Assembly: GCA_937950565.1 (NCBI GenBank) | Contig: CALFCS010000020.1 | Coordinates: 1-17,365, forward strand | Origin: an uncultured Lachnospiraceae bacterium | Lineage (GTDB): Bacteria; Bacillota; Clostridia; Lachnospirales; Lachnospiraceae | Direction of reading: 5' to 3' | Length of the DNA stretch: 17,365 nucleotides | Shown here: in pieces, positions 7,743-15,352 of the stretch | Layout: each line of letters opens with the position of its first letter | How positions within the stretch are numbered: the stretch's first letter is position 1 | The notes under the pieces: model-generated | Databases searched by the model: none | What the model was told of the DNA's origin: nothing | The model's input: only the letters and a program-made list of their open reading frames with translations | Translations under genes and position numbers: made by a program

Positions 7743-9833
7743 ATGAAAATTACGATTGATGGAAAAGAAATAGAGGCAAGAGAGGGGCAGTCCATTCTGG
7801 ATGCCGCTCTGGAAGCCGGGATTTTCATTCCTCATCTGTGCAGTCATCCGGACCTTGAGGCGAAGGGTGGATGCAGGCTCTGTTCTGTAGAGATTGAGGG
7901 CATGGAAGAACCTGTGCCTTCCTGTATGACTACTGCAGAGGAAGGGATGAAGATTACGGTAAACGGACCGAAAGCCGATAAGATTCGTAAAACAGCGATG
8001 GAACTGATGCTCGCGACCCATCCGGCAGACTGCACCGGATGTCCCAAATATGGGAAATGTGAAATGCAGTCCATGTATCAGTATATGGGCGTCAGTCCGG
8101 AAAGATGGAGAAAAAAATCCAGAAGCGTACCGGATAATGAGAGCAATCCGCTGATTACACACCTTTTCATGCGTTGTGTACGCTGCGGAAGATGTATTCG
8201 TGCCTGCCAGGATATGCGTGGTGTAAAGGTGCTGGATTATATTAAGACTGACATGGGTATCCGTGCCGGAATTCCGGACGGAAAGAGTCTGAAGGAAGCC
8301 GGATGCCGCTTCTGTGGTGCATGTATTGAGGTCTGTCCGACAGGCTCTATCGTAGATGCATTAAAGATTATGAAGGAAGACCGTTCCTATGCGGAAAATG
8401 TTGTTCCGTGCCGGAGCACTTGTCCTGCTCACATTGATATCCCGCGGTATATCCGTTATATCAAGGAGGGAGACTTTGAGAAGGCGACAGCGGTTGTCCG
8501 TGAGAAGGTACCATTCCCGGAGACACTGGGAAGCATTTGTACACATGCATGTGAAGGGGAATGTAAGAGAAATGAACTTGGAGCCCCGATTTCGATTTGT
8601 AAGTTAAAACGTGCGGCTGCAAATAATGATACCGGTGCATGGAAGGAACGTGCAGTAAAGGAAGCGCCGACCGGAAAGAAAGCGGCAGTCATCGGTGCAG
8701 GCCCTGCCGGACTTACCGCAGCTTACTACCTTGCAAAGAAGGGGCATGCAGTTACCGTATATGAAAAGAATGAAAAACCAGGCGGCCAGTGCAGATATGG
8801 AATTCCTGCATATCGTCTGCCGGATGAACTTCTGGATAAAGAAATTGCAGATATTCTGGAAGTAGGGATTGAATTAAAGTGCAATACCGAAGCGCCGACA
8901 CCGGAGCAGCTCAAGGAAAGTGGCTATGATGCAGTGCTTGTATCCGTAGGAACCCATCAGGGAACCAAGCTTCCGCTTGAGGGTAATGACCTTCCGGGTG
9001 TCTATGTGAATGCCGAGTTCTTAAGACGTGCCAGAATGGGAGATCCGCTTCCGGTTGGCGAGAAGGTTATGGTTCTTGGCGGTGGAAATGTAGCTTATGA
9101 CTGTGCGAGAACAGCGGTAAGACTTGGCGCGAAGGAAGTGCATATTGCATGTCTGGAGAACGAGCAGCAGATGACCTCTACACCGGATGAGATTGAAGAA
9201 GGAAGAGAGGAAGGAATTATTCTTCACTCCGCACATTCTTTCTTACGGATTACCGGTACAGATAAAGTGGCAGGCGTGGAGCTTCAGAAGGTTGATAAGT
9301 TCTACTTTGATGAGAACCGCCGTGCGGTCATCGAGCTGGTAGAAGGCTCGAAGCATGAGGTTCCGGTTGATAATGTCATTTTTGCCGTAGGACAGAAACC
9401 GGAAGGAACCGCTTCCATGGGACTGGAACTGACACACGGACCATATATCCAGGCAAATGAAAAGCTTGAGACAAGCATGGAAGGTGTCTATGCGGCAGGC
9501 GATGTTGTTACAGGAACAAAATCTGTAATTGCGGCAATTGCGGCAGGAAGAACAGCTGCCGAAGAGATGGATAAATATCTTGGCGGAAACGGAGATATCA
9601 GCGAGAAGCTTGTTGACGAAGAAACGCCGAATCCATATATCGGGCAGATTGAAGGCTTTGGAGATCTCGAAAGAGTCAATCCGGAAATGGCAGATGCGGC
9701 TAAGAGAGTGTCCGGGTTTGATTTGGTGGAACAGCCATTTACCTGTGAGCAGGCACAGTGTGAGGCAGGAAGATGCTTACAGTGCGACCTGCGTCTGAAC
9801 ATTACAAAGCCAAAATTATGGATGGATTATTAG
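7743..9833 (+). CDS. NuoG-N/HydA-type Fe-S domain fused to GltD-type FAD/NAD(P)H oxidoreductase
   Basis: A 696-residue multi-cluster redox protein. Residues 1-75 form a 2Fe-2S domain (Cys33, Cys44, Cys47, Cys61). His93, Cys97, Cys100 and Cys106 form the NuoG/HydA-type HxxxCxxCxxxxxC cluster. Residues 145-155 (Cys145, 148, 151, 155) and 188-198 (Cys188, 191, 194, 198) hold two 4Fe-4S clusters. From about residue 220 a glutamate synthase small-subunit (GltD) module begins, with Cys223/227/266/270/274/286, an FAD-binding GAGPAG at 318-323, an NAD(P)-binding GGGNVAYDCA near 445-455, and AAGDVVTG near the end. A C-terminal CEAGRCLQCD may bind another cluster. There is no hydrogenase or formate dehydrogenase catalytic domain. 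It probably moves electrons between NAD(P)H and ferredoxin-like partners; bifurcation is possible but unproven. ATG 7743 has a GGAG site. It is adjacent to the NuoF-C/ferredoxin gene, 10 bases downstream. Confidence 0.88.
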   Translation: MKITIDGKEIEAREGQSILDAALEAGIFIPHLCSHPDLEAKGGCRLCSVEIEGMEEPVPSCMTTAEEGMKITVNGPKADKIRKTAMELMLATHPADCTGCPKYGKCEMQSMYQYMGVSPERWRKKSRSVPDNESNPLITHLFMRCVRCGRCIRACQDMRGVKVLDYIKTDMGIRAGIPDGKSLKEAGCRFCGACIEVCPTGSIVDALKIMKEDRSYAENVVPCRSTCPAHIDIPRYIRYIKEGDFEKATAVVREKVPFPETLGSICTHACEGECKRNELGAPISICKLKRAAANNDTGAWKERAVKEAPTGKKAAVIGAGPAGLTAAYYLAKKGHAVTVYEKNEKPGGQCRYGIPAYRLPDELLDKEIADILEVGIELKCNTEAPTPEQLKESGYDAVLVSVGTHQGTKLPLEGNDLPGVYVNAEFLRRARMGDPLPVGEKVMVLGGGNVAYDCARTAVRLGAKEVHIACLENEQQMTSTPDEIEEGREEGIILHSAHSFLRITGTDKVAGVELQKVDKFYFDENRRAVIELVEGSKHEVPVDNVIFAVGQKPEGTASMGLELTHGPYIQANEKLETSMEGVYAAGDVVTGTKSVIAAIAAGRTAAEEMDKYLGGNGDISEKLVDEETPNPYIGQIEGFGDLERVNPEMADAAKRVSGFDLVEQPFTCEQAQCEAGRCLQCDLRLNITKPKLWMDY

Positions 9834-9843
9834 GAGGGACGCT

Positions 9844-10419
9844 ATGAGTACAATAGATATCGTAAATAACCTGAAAGAAAATGAATGTATCGTAGATGTC
9901 CTTTTCAAAGCTGTCTCCTCCCACAAATGTAAAGATTGTGGAAAATGTGTATTTGGATATGAAGGAATTACACAGCTTGAGATGATTCTTAAGGATATCA
10001 CAGAGAAGAGAGGACGCAGTACAGATGTTGAACTGCTTCAGGATCTGTGCGGCATGATGAAAACACAGTCACTCTGTGAGGATGGCGTAGAAGTGGCGGA
10101 AGGTATTCTTGCGGCGCTTGATACTTATAAGAAAGATTTTGAGGATCATGCATCCAAAAGAGGATGCCGCGCAGGAGTTTGTGAAAGATTTCTTACCTAT
10201 CATATTCTGGCGGATAAATGCGGTGGCTGCGGGGAATGTATCGATGCCTGCGAGGATGGGGCAATTCTCGGAAAGAAACGCTTTATCCACGTCATTGACC
10301 AGAATGAATGTATGCAGTGCGGAGCTTGCGTAGCGGCTTGTGACTGCGGAGCGATCATCCGTGCAGGGGCGGTAAAACCAAAAGGACCGAAGAGACCGAT
10401 ACCGTGTAAGAGAAGATAA
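9844..10419 (+). CDS. Stand-alone NuoF C-terminal Fe-S domain plus 2[4Fe-4S] ferredoxin
   Basis: A 191-residue iron-sulfur protein. Residues 29-113 resemble the NADH-binding 4Fe-4S segment at the C-terminus of NuoF/HydB: CKDCGKC (Cys29, 32, 35) with Cys78 in SLCEDG, then the GCRAGVC hinge at 107-113. Residues 126-136 (Cys126, 129, 132, 136) and 156-166 (Cys156, 159, 162, 166) are two classic ferredoxin clusters. A short basic tail ends KGPKRPIPCKRR. The FMN/NADH-binding Rossmann-like and SLBB domains of true NuoF are absent, so it cannot bind NADH in the canonical way. It is most likely an electron-transfer subunit that docks to the upstream NuoG/GltD-like protein, replacing what would be HydB or NuoF in a bifurcating complex. 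The ribosome site AGGAGG overlaps the upstream stop region. It is the last gene before the terminator. Confidence 0.85.
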   Translation: MSTIDIVNNLKENECIVDVLFKAVSSHKCKDCGKCVFGYEGITQLEMILKDITEKRGRSTDVELLQDLCGMMKTQSLCEDGVEVAEGILAALDTYKKDFEDHASKRGCRAGVCERFLTYHILADKCGGCGECIDACEDGAILGKKRFIHVIDQNECMQCGACVAACDCGAIIRAGAVKPKGPKRPIPCKRR

Positions 10420-10445
10420 TTTTAACTGAATAAAAAAAGAGTAAC

Positions 10446-10480
10446 AAAAAGGACAATATCTGTGTTGTCCTTTTTGCGAT
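10446..10480 (+). terminator. Rho-independent terminator ending the hydrolase/redox unit
   Basis: The 11-base arms AAAAAGGACAA (10446-10456) and TTGTCCTTTTT (10465-10475) are perfectly complementary around an 8-base loop. The T-run forms part of the right arm, and an A-run lies upstream, so it could also act on transcription from the opposite strand. It separates the first operon from the TrpR/Ior operon. Confidence 0.85.
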
Positions 10481-10490
10481 TTTATACTTT

Positions 10491-10519
10491 AAATGGTTAA
10501 ATTTTATTGTTTACCATTT
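10491..10519. promoter_or_regulatory. Candidate operator: inverted repeat over the -35 region
   Basis: The arms AAATGGTTAAA (10491-10501) and TTTACCATTT (10510-10519) are complementary apart from one extra T. The right arm overlaps the predicted -35 hexamer, and a third half-site-like ATGGTA lies at 10529-10534. Its position in front of a TrpR-family regulator suggests autoregulation. This is inferred from symmetry and position only; it does not match the E. coli trp operator. Confidence 0.5.
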
Positions 10520-10538
10520 GAAAAAAAGATGGTATGAT
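10510..10538 (+). promoter_or_regulatory. Sigma-A-type promoter for the trpR-like/ior unit
   Basis: A -35 TTTACC (10510-10515) and a -10 TATGAT (10533-10538) are separated by 17 bases in an AT-rich tract. The -10 matches consensus at 5 of 6 positions and the -35 at 4 of 6. It lies just past the terminator and about 30 bases before the regulator start, the expected place for the second operon's promoter. Confidence 0.7.
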
Positions 10539-10568
10539 ATATATTAGTTTGTGAAAGTGAGGATTCCT

Positions 10569-10862
10569 ATGAATAAGAATATTCCCAAGGAACGTAAAAT
10601 TGAGATGTATCAGGCAATTTTACAGTTAAAGGATATTGAGGAGTGCTGCGATTTCTTTGAAGATATCTGTGCAGAAGCGGAACTGCGTTCCATGGAGCAG
10701 CGGTTTGAAGTGGCAAGAATGCTGAAGCAGGATAAGGTATATGTGGAAATCAGTCAGGCAACAAACGCAAGTTCTGCCACGATCAGCCGTGTAAAGAGAA
10801 TGCTTAACAGCGGAACCGGCTGTATTGGGAGGATTGTCGACAGAATGGAAGAAAAAGAATAG
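10569..10862 (+). CDS. TrpR-family regulator, YerC/YecD type
   Basis: A 97-residue helical DNA-binding protein starting at ATG 10569. This start is preferred over GTG 10551 because AGTGAGG sits about 7 bases upstream and the N-terminus then matches the family. The text KIEMYQAILQLKDIEECCDFFEDIC, AELRSMEQRFEVARMLKQ and the helix-turn-helix ISQATNASSATISRVKRML closely follows the YerC/YecD group of TrpR-like proteins. Family length is about 95-105, so it is complete. These proteins share the Trp repressor fold, but the ligand of YerC-type members is not generally established. As first gene of an operon containing indolepyruvate-type oxidoreductase genes, it plausibly senses an aromatic amino acid or related metabolite and controls its own promoter, which carries an inverted repeat (inference). 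The next gene follows after 18 bases. Confidence 0.88.
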   Translation: MNKNIPKERKIEMYQAILQLKDIEECCDFFEDICAEAELRSMEQRFEVARMLKQDKVYVEISQATNASSATISRVKRMLNSGTGCIGRIVDRMEEKE

Positions 10863-10880
10863 TAGAAAGGACTTAAGAAT

Positions 10881-12608
10881 ATGAAACAGTTAATGTTGGG
10901 AAATAAGGCTCTTGCCAGAGGCTTATATGAAGCAGGCTGTAAGGTAGTATCCAGCTACCCGGGAACTCCAAGTACCGAGGTGACAGAGGAAGCTGCAAAG
11001 TATGATGAGATTTACTGCGAATGGGCGCCGAATGAGAAGGTTGCCATGGAAGTGGCTTTTGGCGCTTCCCTGGCAGGAAAGAGAAGCTTCTGCGGAATGA
11101 AGCATGTAGGATTAAATGTGGCGGCGGACCCTTTGTATACTTGTTCTTATACAGGTGTGAATGCGGGAATGGTTATCTGCGTGGCAGACGATGCAGGGAT
11201 GCATTCGTCTCAGAATGAGCAGGATTCCAGACATCATGCGATTGCATCTAAGGTTCCGATGCTGGAGCCTTCAGATTCTCTGGAGGCATATGAATTTGCA
11301 AAAAAAGCATATGAATTGTCGGAACGCTTTGATACTCCGGTTATTATTAAAATGTGTACCCGTGTGGCACATTCCCAGAGTATTGTAGAGCCGGGAGAGC
11401 GCGTAGAGCCCGAGACAAAGCCTTATGAAAAGAATATTGCGAAATATGTTATGATGCCGGGGAATGCAATCCGCCGTCATCCGGTTGTTGAGGAGAGGAC
11501 AAGAAAGCTCACAGAATATGCGGAAGACTGTGTGTTTAACCGCGTGGAAATGGGAGATACGAGGCTTGGAATTATTACTTCTTCTACGAGTTATCAGTAC
11601 GCAAAGGAAGTATTTGGAGAAAAGGCAAGCATCTTAAAGCTTGGAATGATCAATCCGCTTCCGGTTCAGTTAATACTGGATTTCGCATCCAAAGTAGAAA
11701 AAGTGGTGATTATTGAAGAATTAGACCCGATTATTGAAAATCATTGTAAACAGATTGGTCTTTCCGTAACCGGGAAAGATGTACTTCCGATGGAAGGTGA
11801 ATTTTCACAGAATCTGATTGCCGAAAAGCTTGGCGTGGAGCTTCCGGAGCATAAAGTGCTTGATGAGACACTTCCGGGCAGACCCCCGGTGATGTGCGCA
11901 GGATGTCCGCACAGAGGATTGTTCTATACATTAGCAAAGAATAAGTGCAAAGTGCTGGGAGATATCGGATGCTATACACTTGGAGCAGTGGCGCCGTTAT
12001 CTGCAATGGAAATGACACTCTGTATGGGAGCATCTGTCAGTGCAGTTCACGGATTTAACAAGGCAATGGGAGAAGAAGGCGAAAAGACGACGGTTGCCGT
12101 AATCGGAGATTCTACGTTTATGCATTCCGGAATGACCGGGCTTGCAAATATTGCCTATAACCAGAGTAATTCTACGGTTATCATCCTGGATAATTCCATT
12201 ACCGGAATGACCGGACATCAGCAGAATCCGACGACCGGATACAACATTAAGGGAGATCCGGCAGGAAAGATTGATCTGGAAAGCCTGTGCCATGCGATGG
12301 GATTTGACCGGGTGAGAGTGGTAGATCCTTATGATCTTGCCGCTTGTGACCAGGCTGTGAAGGAGGAACTGGCGGTACAGGAGCCTTCCGTTATTATAAG
12401 CAGACGTCCCTGTGCACTGTTAAAATATGTAAAACATAACCCTCCGATTCGGGTAGAAGAGAAGAATTGTGTCGGATGTAAATCCTGCATGAAGCTTGGA
12501 TGTCCGGCAATTAGTGTAAAGAATAAAAAAGCTGTGATTGATAATACGTTGTGCGTTGGATGTGGTGTCTGCAGCCAGCTTTGTAAATTCGACGCTCTGC
12601 AGGGATAG
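10881..12608 (+). CDS. iorA: Indolepyruvate (2-oxoacid):ferredoxin oxidoreductase, alpha subunit
   Basis: A 575-residue TPP- and Fe-S-containing large subunit. The N-terminal pyrimidine-binding domain begins LMLGNKALARGLYEAGC and contains SSYPGTPSTEV and EWAPNEKVAMEVAFGASLAG, typical of IorA. The TPP motif runs from GDSTF (409-413) to the asparagine of ILDN (438), with the preceding CAGCPHRG of the family. The C-terminus holds two ferredoxin clusters: Cys530, 533, 536, 541 and Cys558, 561, 564, 568. The enzyme converts an arylpyruvate (indole-, phenyl- or hydroxyphenylpyruvate) plus CoA to aryl-acetyl-CoA, CO2 and reduced ferredoxin, and the reaction is reversible with low-potential ferredoxin. 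Length is close to the usual 580-640. The beta-subunit gene follows after 12 bases. Substrate choice among aromatic 2-oxoacids cannot be set from the sequence. Confidence 0.93.
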   Translation: MKQLMLGNKALARGLYEAGCKVVSSYPGTPSTEVTEEAAKYDEIYCEWAPNEKVAMEVAFGASLAGKRSFCGMKHVGLNVAADPLYTCSYTGVNAGMVICVADDAGMHSSQNEQDSRHHAIASKVPMLEPSDSLEAYEFAKKAYELSERFDTPVIIKMCTRVAHSQSIVEPGERVEPETKPYEKNIAKYVMMPGNAIRRHPVVEERTRKLTEYAEDCVFNRVEMGDTRLGIITSSTSYQYAKEVFGEKASILKLGMINPLPVQLILDFASKVEKVVIIEELDPIIENHCKQIGLSVTGKDVLPMEGEFSQNLIAEKLGVELPEHKVLDETLPGRPPVMCAGCPHRGLFYTLAKNKCKVLGDIGCYTLGAVAPLSAMEMTLCMGASVSAVHGFNKAMGEEGEKTTVAVIGDSTFMHSGMTGLANIAYNQSNSTVIILDNSITGMTGHQQNPTTGYNIKGDPAGKIDLESLCHAMGFDRVRVVDPYDLAACDQAVKEELAVQEPSVIISRRPCALLKYVKHNPPIRVEEKNCVGCKSCMKLGCPAISVKNKKAVIDNTLCVGCGVCSQLCKFDALQG

Positions 12609-12620
12609 GAGGACTGGAAA

Positions 12621-13190
12621 ATGACAAAGAATATTATGATTGTTGGTGTTGGCGGTCAGGGTTCCCTGCTTGCCAGTAAGCTGCTTGGCCATCTGCTTCT
12701 GTCAGAAGGATATGATGTGAAGGTATCCGAGGTGCATGGAATGAGCCAGCGCGGAGGCAGTGTTGTTACATATGTACGTTTTGGAGAAAAAGTATATTCT
12801 CCGATTATTGATAAGGGCGAGGCAGATTTTATTGTAGCATTCGAAAAACTAGAGGCCGCACGTTATGTGCAGTATTTGAAGAAAGACGGAAAAATCGTTG
12901 TAAACACACAGGAGATTGACCCGATGCCGGTCATTACCGGAGTTGCGCAGTATCCGGAAAGCCTGATTGAGAAGATGGAAAATCTGGGGATTACCGTGGA
13001 GGCGATGGACTGCCTGTCGCTTGCGGAAGAAGCAGGCTCTGCCAAGGCGGTAAATATTGTATTGATGGGACGGCTTTCCAGACACTTTGATATTCCGGCA
13101 GAAAAGTGGGAGAAGGCAATCCGGGAATGTGTTCCGGAGCGGTTTGTAGAGCTGAATTTGAAAGCTTTTTCATTAGGACGTAATTCCTAA
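12621..13190 (+). CDS. iorB: Indolepyruvate (2-oxoacid):ferredoxin oxidoreductase, beta subunit
   Basis: A 189-residue gamma-domain subunit of the pyruvate/ketoisovalerate oxidoreductase family. The nucleotide/CoA-interacting start IMIVGVGGQGSLLASKLLG is diagnostic. EVHGMSQRGGSVVTYVRFG is the conserved block of IorB, and the C-terminal helix ends FVELNLKAFSLGR as in family members. Length matches IorB (about 190-200). It forms the heteromeric enzyme with the upstream IorA. A GGAGG site overlaps the iorA stop region, and the 12-base gap suggests translational coupling and equal expression. No separate ferredoxin gene lies in this unit; IorA carries its own clusters, and electrons may go to the ferredoxin-type proteins of the preceding operon. 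Confidence 0.92.
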   Translation: MTKNIMIVGVGGQGSLLASKLLGHLLLSEGYDVKVSEVHGMSQRGGSVVTYVRFGEKVYSPIIDKGEADFIVAFEKLEAARYVQYLKKDGKIVVNTQEIDPMPVITGVAQYPESLIEKMENLGITVEAMDCLSLAEEAGSAKAVNIVLMGRLSRHFDIPAEKWEKAIRECVPERFVELNLKAFSLGRNS

Positions 13191-13227
13191 AGTATATTAA
13201 GACAGAAAAAAGAAAGGAAATAGAATC

Positions 13228-14862
13228 ATGCCAGTTACAGATTTACTTGAGCGGAATCATAAGCTTTACGGAGAAGAGGTTGCTTTGGTGGAGTTGAATC
13301 CGACGATGAAGGATACCAGAAAAACAACCTGGAAGGAGTATGACCTGGTCCAGCAGACAAGCAAGGCTCCTTATAGAAGGGAAATTACATGGTCGATTTT
13401 TGATGAGAAGGCAAACCGTGTCGCGAATATGCTTCTCGGACGCGGTATCCAGAAGGGAGACCGTGTGGCAATTCTCATGTTTAACTGCCTGGAGTGGCTG
13501 CCGATTTATTTTGGAATCCTGAAGACAGGGGCAATCGCAGTTCCGTTTAATTTCCGCTTCTCTTCAGATGAGATTAAGTATTGTGCGGAATTAGCAGAAG
13601 TACATATTTTATTCTTCGGACCGGAGTTTATCGGCCGTATTGAAGCAATCGAGCCGGAGCTGAATAAGGGACGTCTGTTAATCTATGTAGGGGACGGCTG
13701 TCCGACTTTTGCAGAAAGTTATCCGGAGCTTGTGGCAGACTGTTCCAGTCAGCCGCCGCTTGTAAGGCTTGAAGATGAAGATGATGCGGCAATTTATTTT
13801 TCTTCTGGAACGACTGGATTTCCGAAGGCGATTTTGCACAATCATGAAAGCCTGATGCAGGCAGCGCAGATGGAGCAGAAGCATCATCTGACGAACAGAG
13901 AAGATGTATTCTTATGTATTCCGCCGTTGTATCATACTGGCGCGAAGTTTCACTGGATGGGAAGTCTTTGTGCAGGAAGCAGGGCAGTTCTTCTTAAGGG
14001 GACAACTCCGGAAATTATTCTGGACGCGGTATCCAAGGAGCATTGTACGATTGTTTGGCTGCTTGTTCCGTGGGCACAGGACATTCTGGAAGCATTGGAT
14101 AATGGCAGAGTGAAGCTTGAGGATTATAAATTGGAGCAGTGGAGGCTGATGCATATCGGCGCCCAGCCGGTTCCGCCTTCACTGATTAAACACTGGAAAG
14201 AATATTTCCCGGATCATTTATATGACACGAATTATGGACTTTCTGAGTCAACAGGACCGGGATGCGTGCATCTGGGCGTGGAAAACATCCACAAGGTTGG
14301 TGCAATCGGCGTGCCGGGTTACCGTTGGAAGTGTAAGATTGTAGATGAAGATGGCAAGACTGTAGAACAGGGCGAGGTTGGCGAGCTTTGTGTGAAAGGA
14401 CCTGGCGTTATGACCTGCTACTACAATGACCCGAAGGCGACGGCTGAAACGCTGAAGGACGGATGGCTCTATACCGGAGATATGGCGATGCAGGATGAGG
14501 ATGGATTTATTTTCCTGGTAGACCGCAAGAAAGATGTCATCGTCAGTGGTGGAGAGAATATTTATCCTGTTCAGATAGAAAACTATCTGAATGCGTACAA
14601 AAAGGTGAAAGATGTAGCTGTCATCGGCCTTCCGGACAAACGTCTCGGAGAGATTACCGGCGCGATTATTTCCATTATTGAGGGAGAGACCTGTACAGAG
14701 GAAGAGATTGACGAATACTGTAAGGGACTTCCGAGATATAAACGTCCGAAGAAGATTATCTTCGCAGATGTTCCGAGAAATGCAACCGGAAAGATTGAGA
14801 AGCCTGCCCTGCGTAAGAAGTACGGTGCAGAGTGGCTGGTAGCCCAGCAGAACAGAGGGTAG
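13228..14862 (+). CDS. AMP-forming acyl-CoA ligase (ANL superfamily)
   Basis: A 544-residue adenylate-forming enzyme that activates a carboxylic acid with ATP and CoA to acyl-CoA, AMP and pyrophosphate. The phosphate-binding loop SSGTTGFPK is at 192-200, the A5-type motif is NYGLSEST, the adenosine-binding Asp418 lies in LYTGD, the hinge DRKKDVIVSGGENIYP follows, and the catalytic Lys522 is in NATGKIEK. All core motifs are intact. The N-terminal MPVTDLLERNHKLYGEEVAL and KAPYRREITW are typical of a Clostridia group of long-chain/aryl-acid-like ligases of unknown specificity. Coupled to IorAB it could activate an arylacetate for reductive carboxylation, or salvage an acid taken up by the cell. 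It could also duplicate, in reverse energy sense, the phosphotransacylase/kinase route. AAAGGAAA precedes ATG 13228. No terminator is seen after the stop. Confidence 0.9.
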   Translation: MPVTDLLERNHKLYGEEVALVELNPTMKDTRKTTWKEYDLVQQTSKAPYRREITWSIFDEKANRVANMLLGRGIQKGDRVAILMFNCLEWLPIYFGILKTGAIAVPFNFRFSSDEIKYCAELAEVHILFFGPEFIGRIEAIEPELNKGRLLIYVGDGCPTFAESYPELVADCSSQPPLVRLEDEDDAAIYFSSGTTGFPKAILHNHESLMQAAQMEQKHHLTNREDVFLCIPPLYHTGAKFHWMGSLCAGSRAVLLKGTTPEIILDAVSKEHCTIVWLLVPWAQDILEALDNGRVKLEDYKLEQWRLMHIGAQPVPPSLIKHWKEYFPDHLYDTNYGLSESTGPGCVHLGVENIHKVGAIGVPGYRWKCKIVDEDGKTVEQGEVGELCVKGPGVMTCYYNDPKATAETLKDGWLYTGDMAMQDEDGFIFLVDRKKDVIVSGGENIYPVQIENYLNAYKKVKDVAVIGLPDKRLGEITGAIISIIEGETCTEEEIDEYCKGLPRYKRPKKIIFADVPRNATGKIEKPALRKKYGAEWLVAQQNRG

Positions 14863-14899
14863 CAGGGATGCTTATTAAAGAAGTAGGGAGGATAACATC

Positions 14900-15349
14900 A
14901 TGCTAAAGATTATATTTGGAGAGACTGACGGGGCAGTTTATCATCCACCCACTTATTTTGACAACCGATATGAGGATGATTGGATTACGAATCCGTTGTC
15001 TGTTGAGATGATAAAGGACATTGATAACTCTGATGTGATTAGCGCTCACTTAATTCAAAGTCCGGTGCTTGGTGCAATTCCTGTCAAAGATATTTCCGGT
15101 GGCGTAAAAACGCTGATTCTGATGGCGTTCGATTGTAGTGGAAAAATATTCAATGCGTCTGCCTGTGGTGATAACTGCGCCGGGTGGATTGCAAAACTGG
15201 GCAGGCAGAAAGATTTGACAATAAACCTTCACCATGTGATGGACTTTAGTGAGGTTACAGACTTTGAGACACTGATTATGAATACCGGAAAGACGGTTCA
15301 TAGCTATGAAGAGTATTTAAAAGAAGCTCTGACTATAAAGGAGCGTTGA
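14900..15349 (+). CDS. DUF4869-type protein of unknown function
   Basis: A 149-residue soluble protein with no signal or membrane segment. It begins LKIIFGETDGAVYHPPTYFD and contains SPVLGAIPVKDISGGVKTL and the Cys-bearing KIFNASACGDNCAGWIAKL, which I recognise as the pattern of DUF4869-domain proteins of Clostridia. No catalytic residues can be assigned; the paired cysteines in SACGDNCAGW are the most distinctive feature. GGGAGG precedes ATG 14900. The next gene begins 3 bases after its stop, so the two proteins are almost certainly made together and probably work together. The link to the upstream metabolic operon is unclear: there is no terminator between them, but base composition looks more AT-rich from here on. 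Function is unknown. Confidence 0.72.
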   Translation: MLKIIFGETDGAVYHPPTYFDNRYEDDWITNPLSVEMIKDIDNSDVISAHLIQSPVLGAIPVKDISGGVKTLILMAFDCSGKIFNASACGDNCAGWIAKLGRQKDLTINLHHVMDFSEVTDFETLIMNTGKTVHSYEEYLKEALTIKER

Positions 15350-15352
15350 TGT

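Noticed and set aside
10551..10568. GTG 10551 as the start of the TrpR-like gene
   Set aside because: ATG 10569 has a well-placed AGTGAGG site and gives the family's usual N-terminus; the GTG has none.
14863..14899. Terminator or promoter between the ligase and the DUF4869 gene
   Set aside because: The 37-base gap shows only a ribosome site; no hairpin or -10/-35 pair could be supported.
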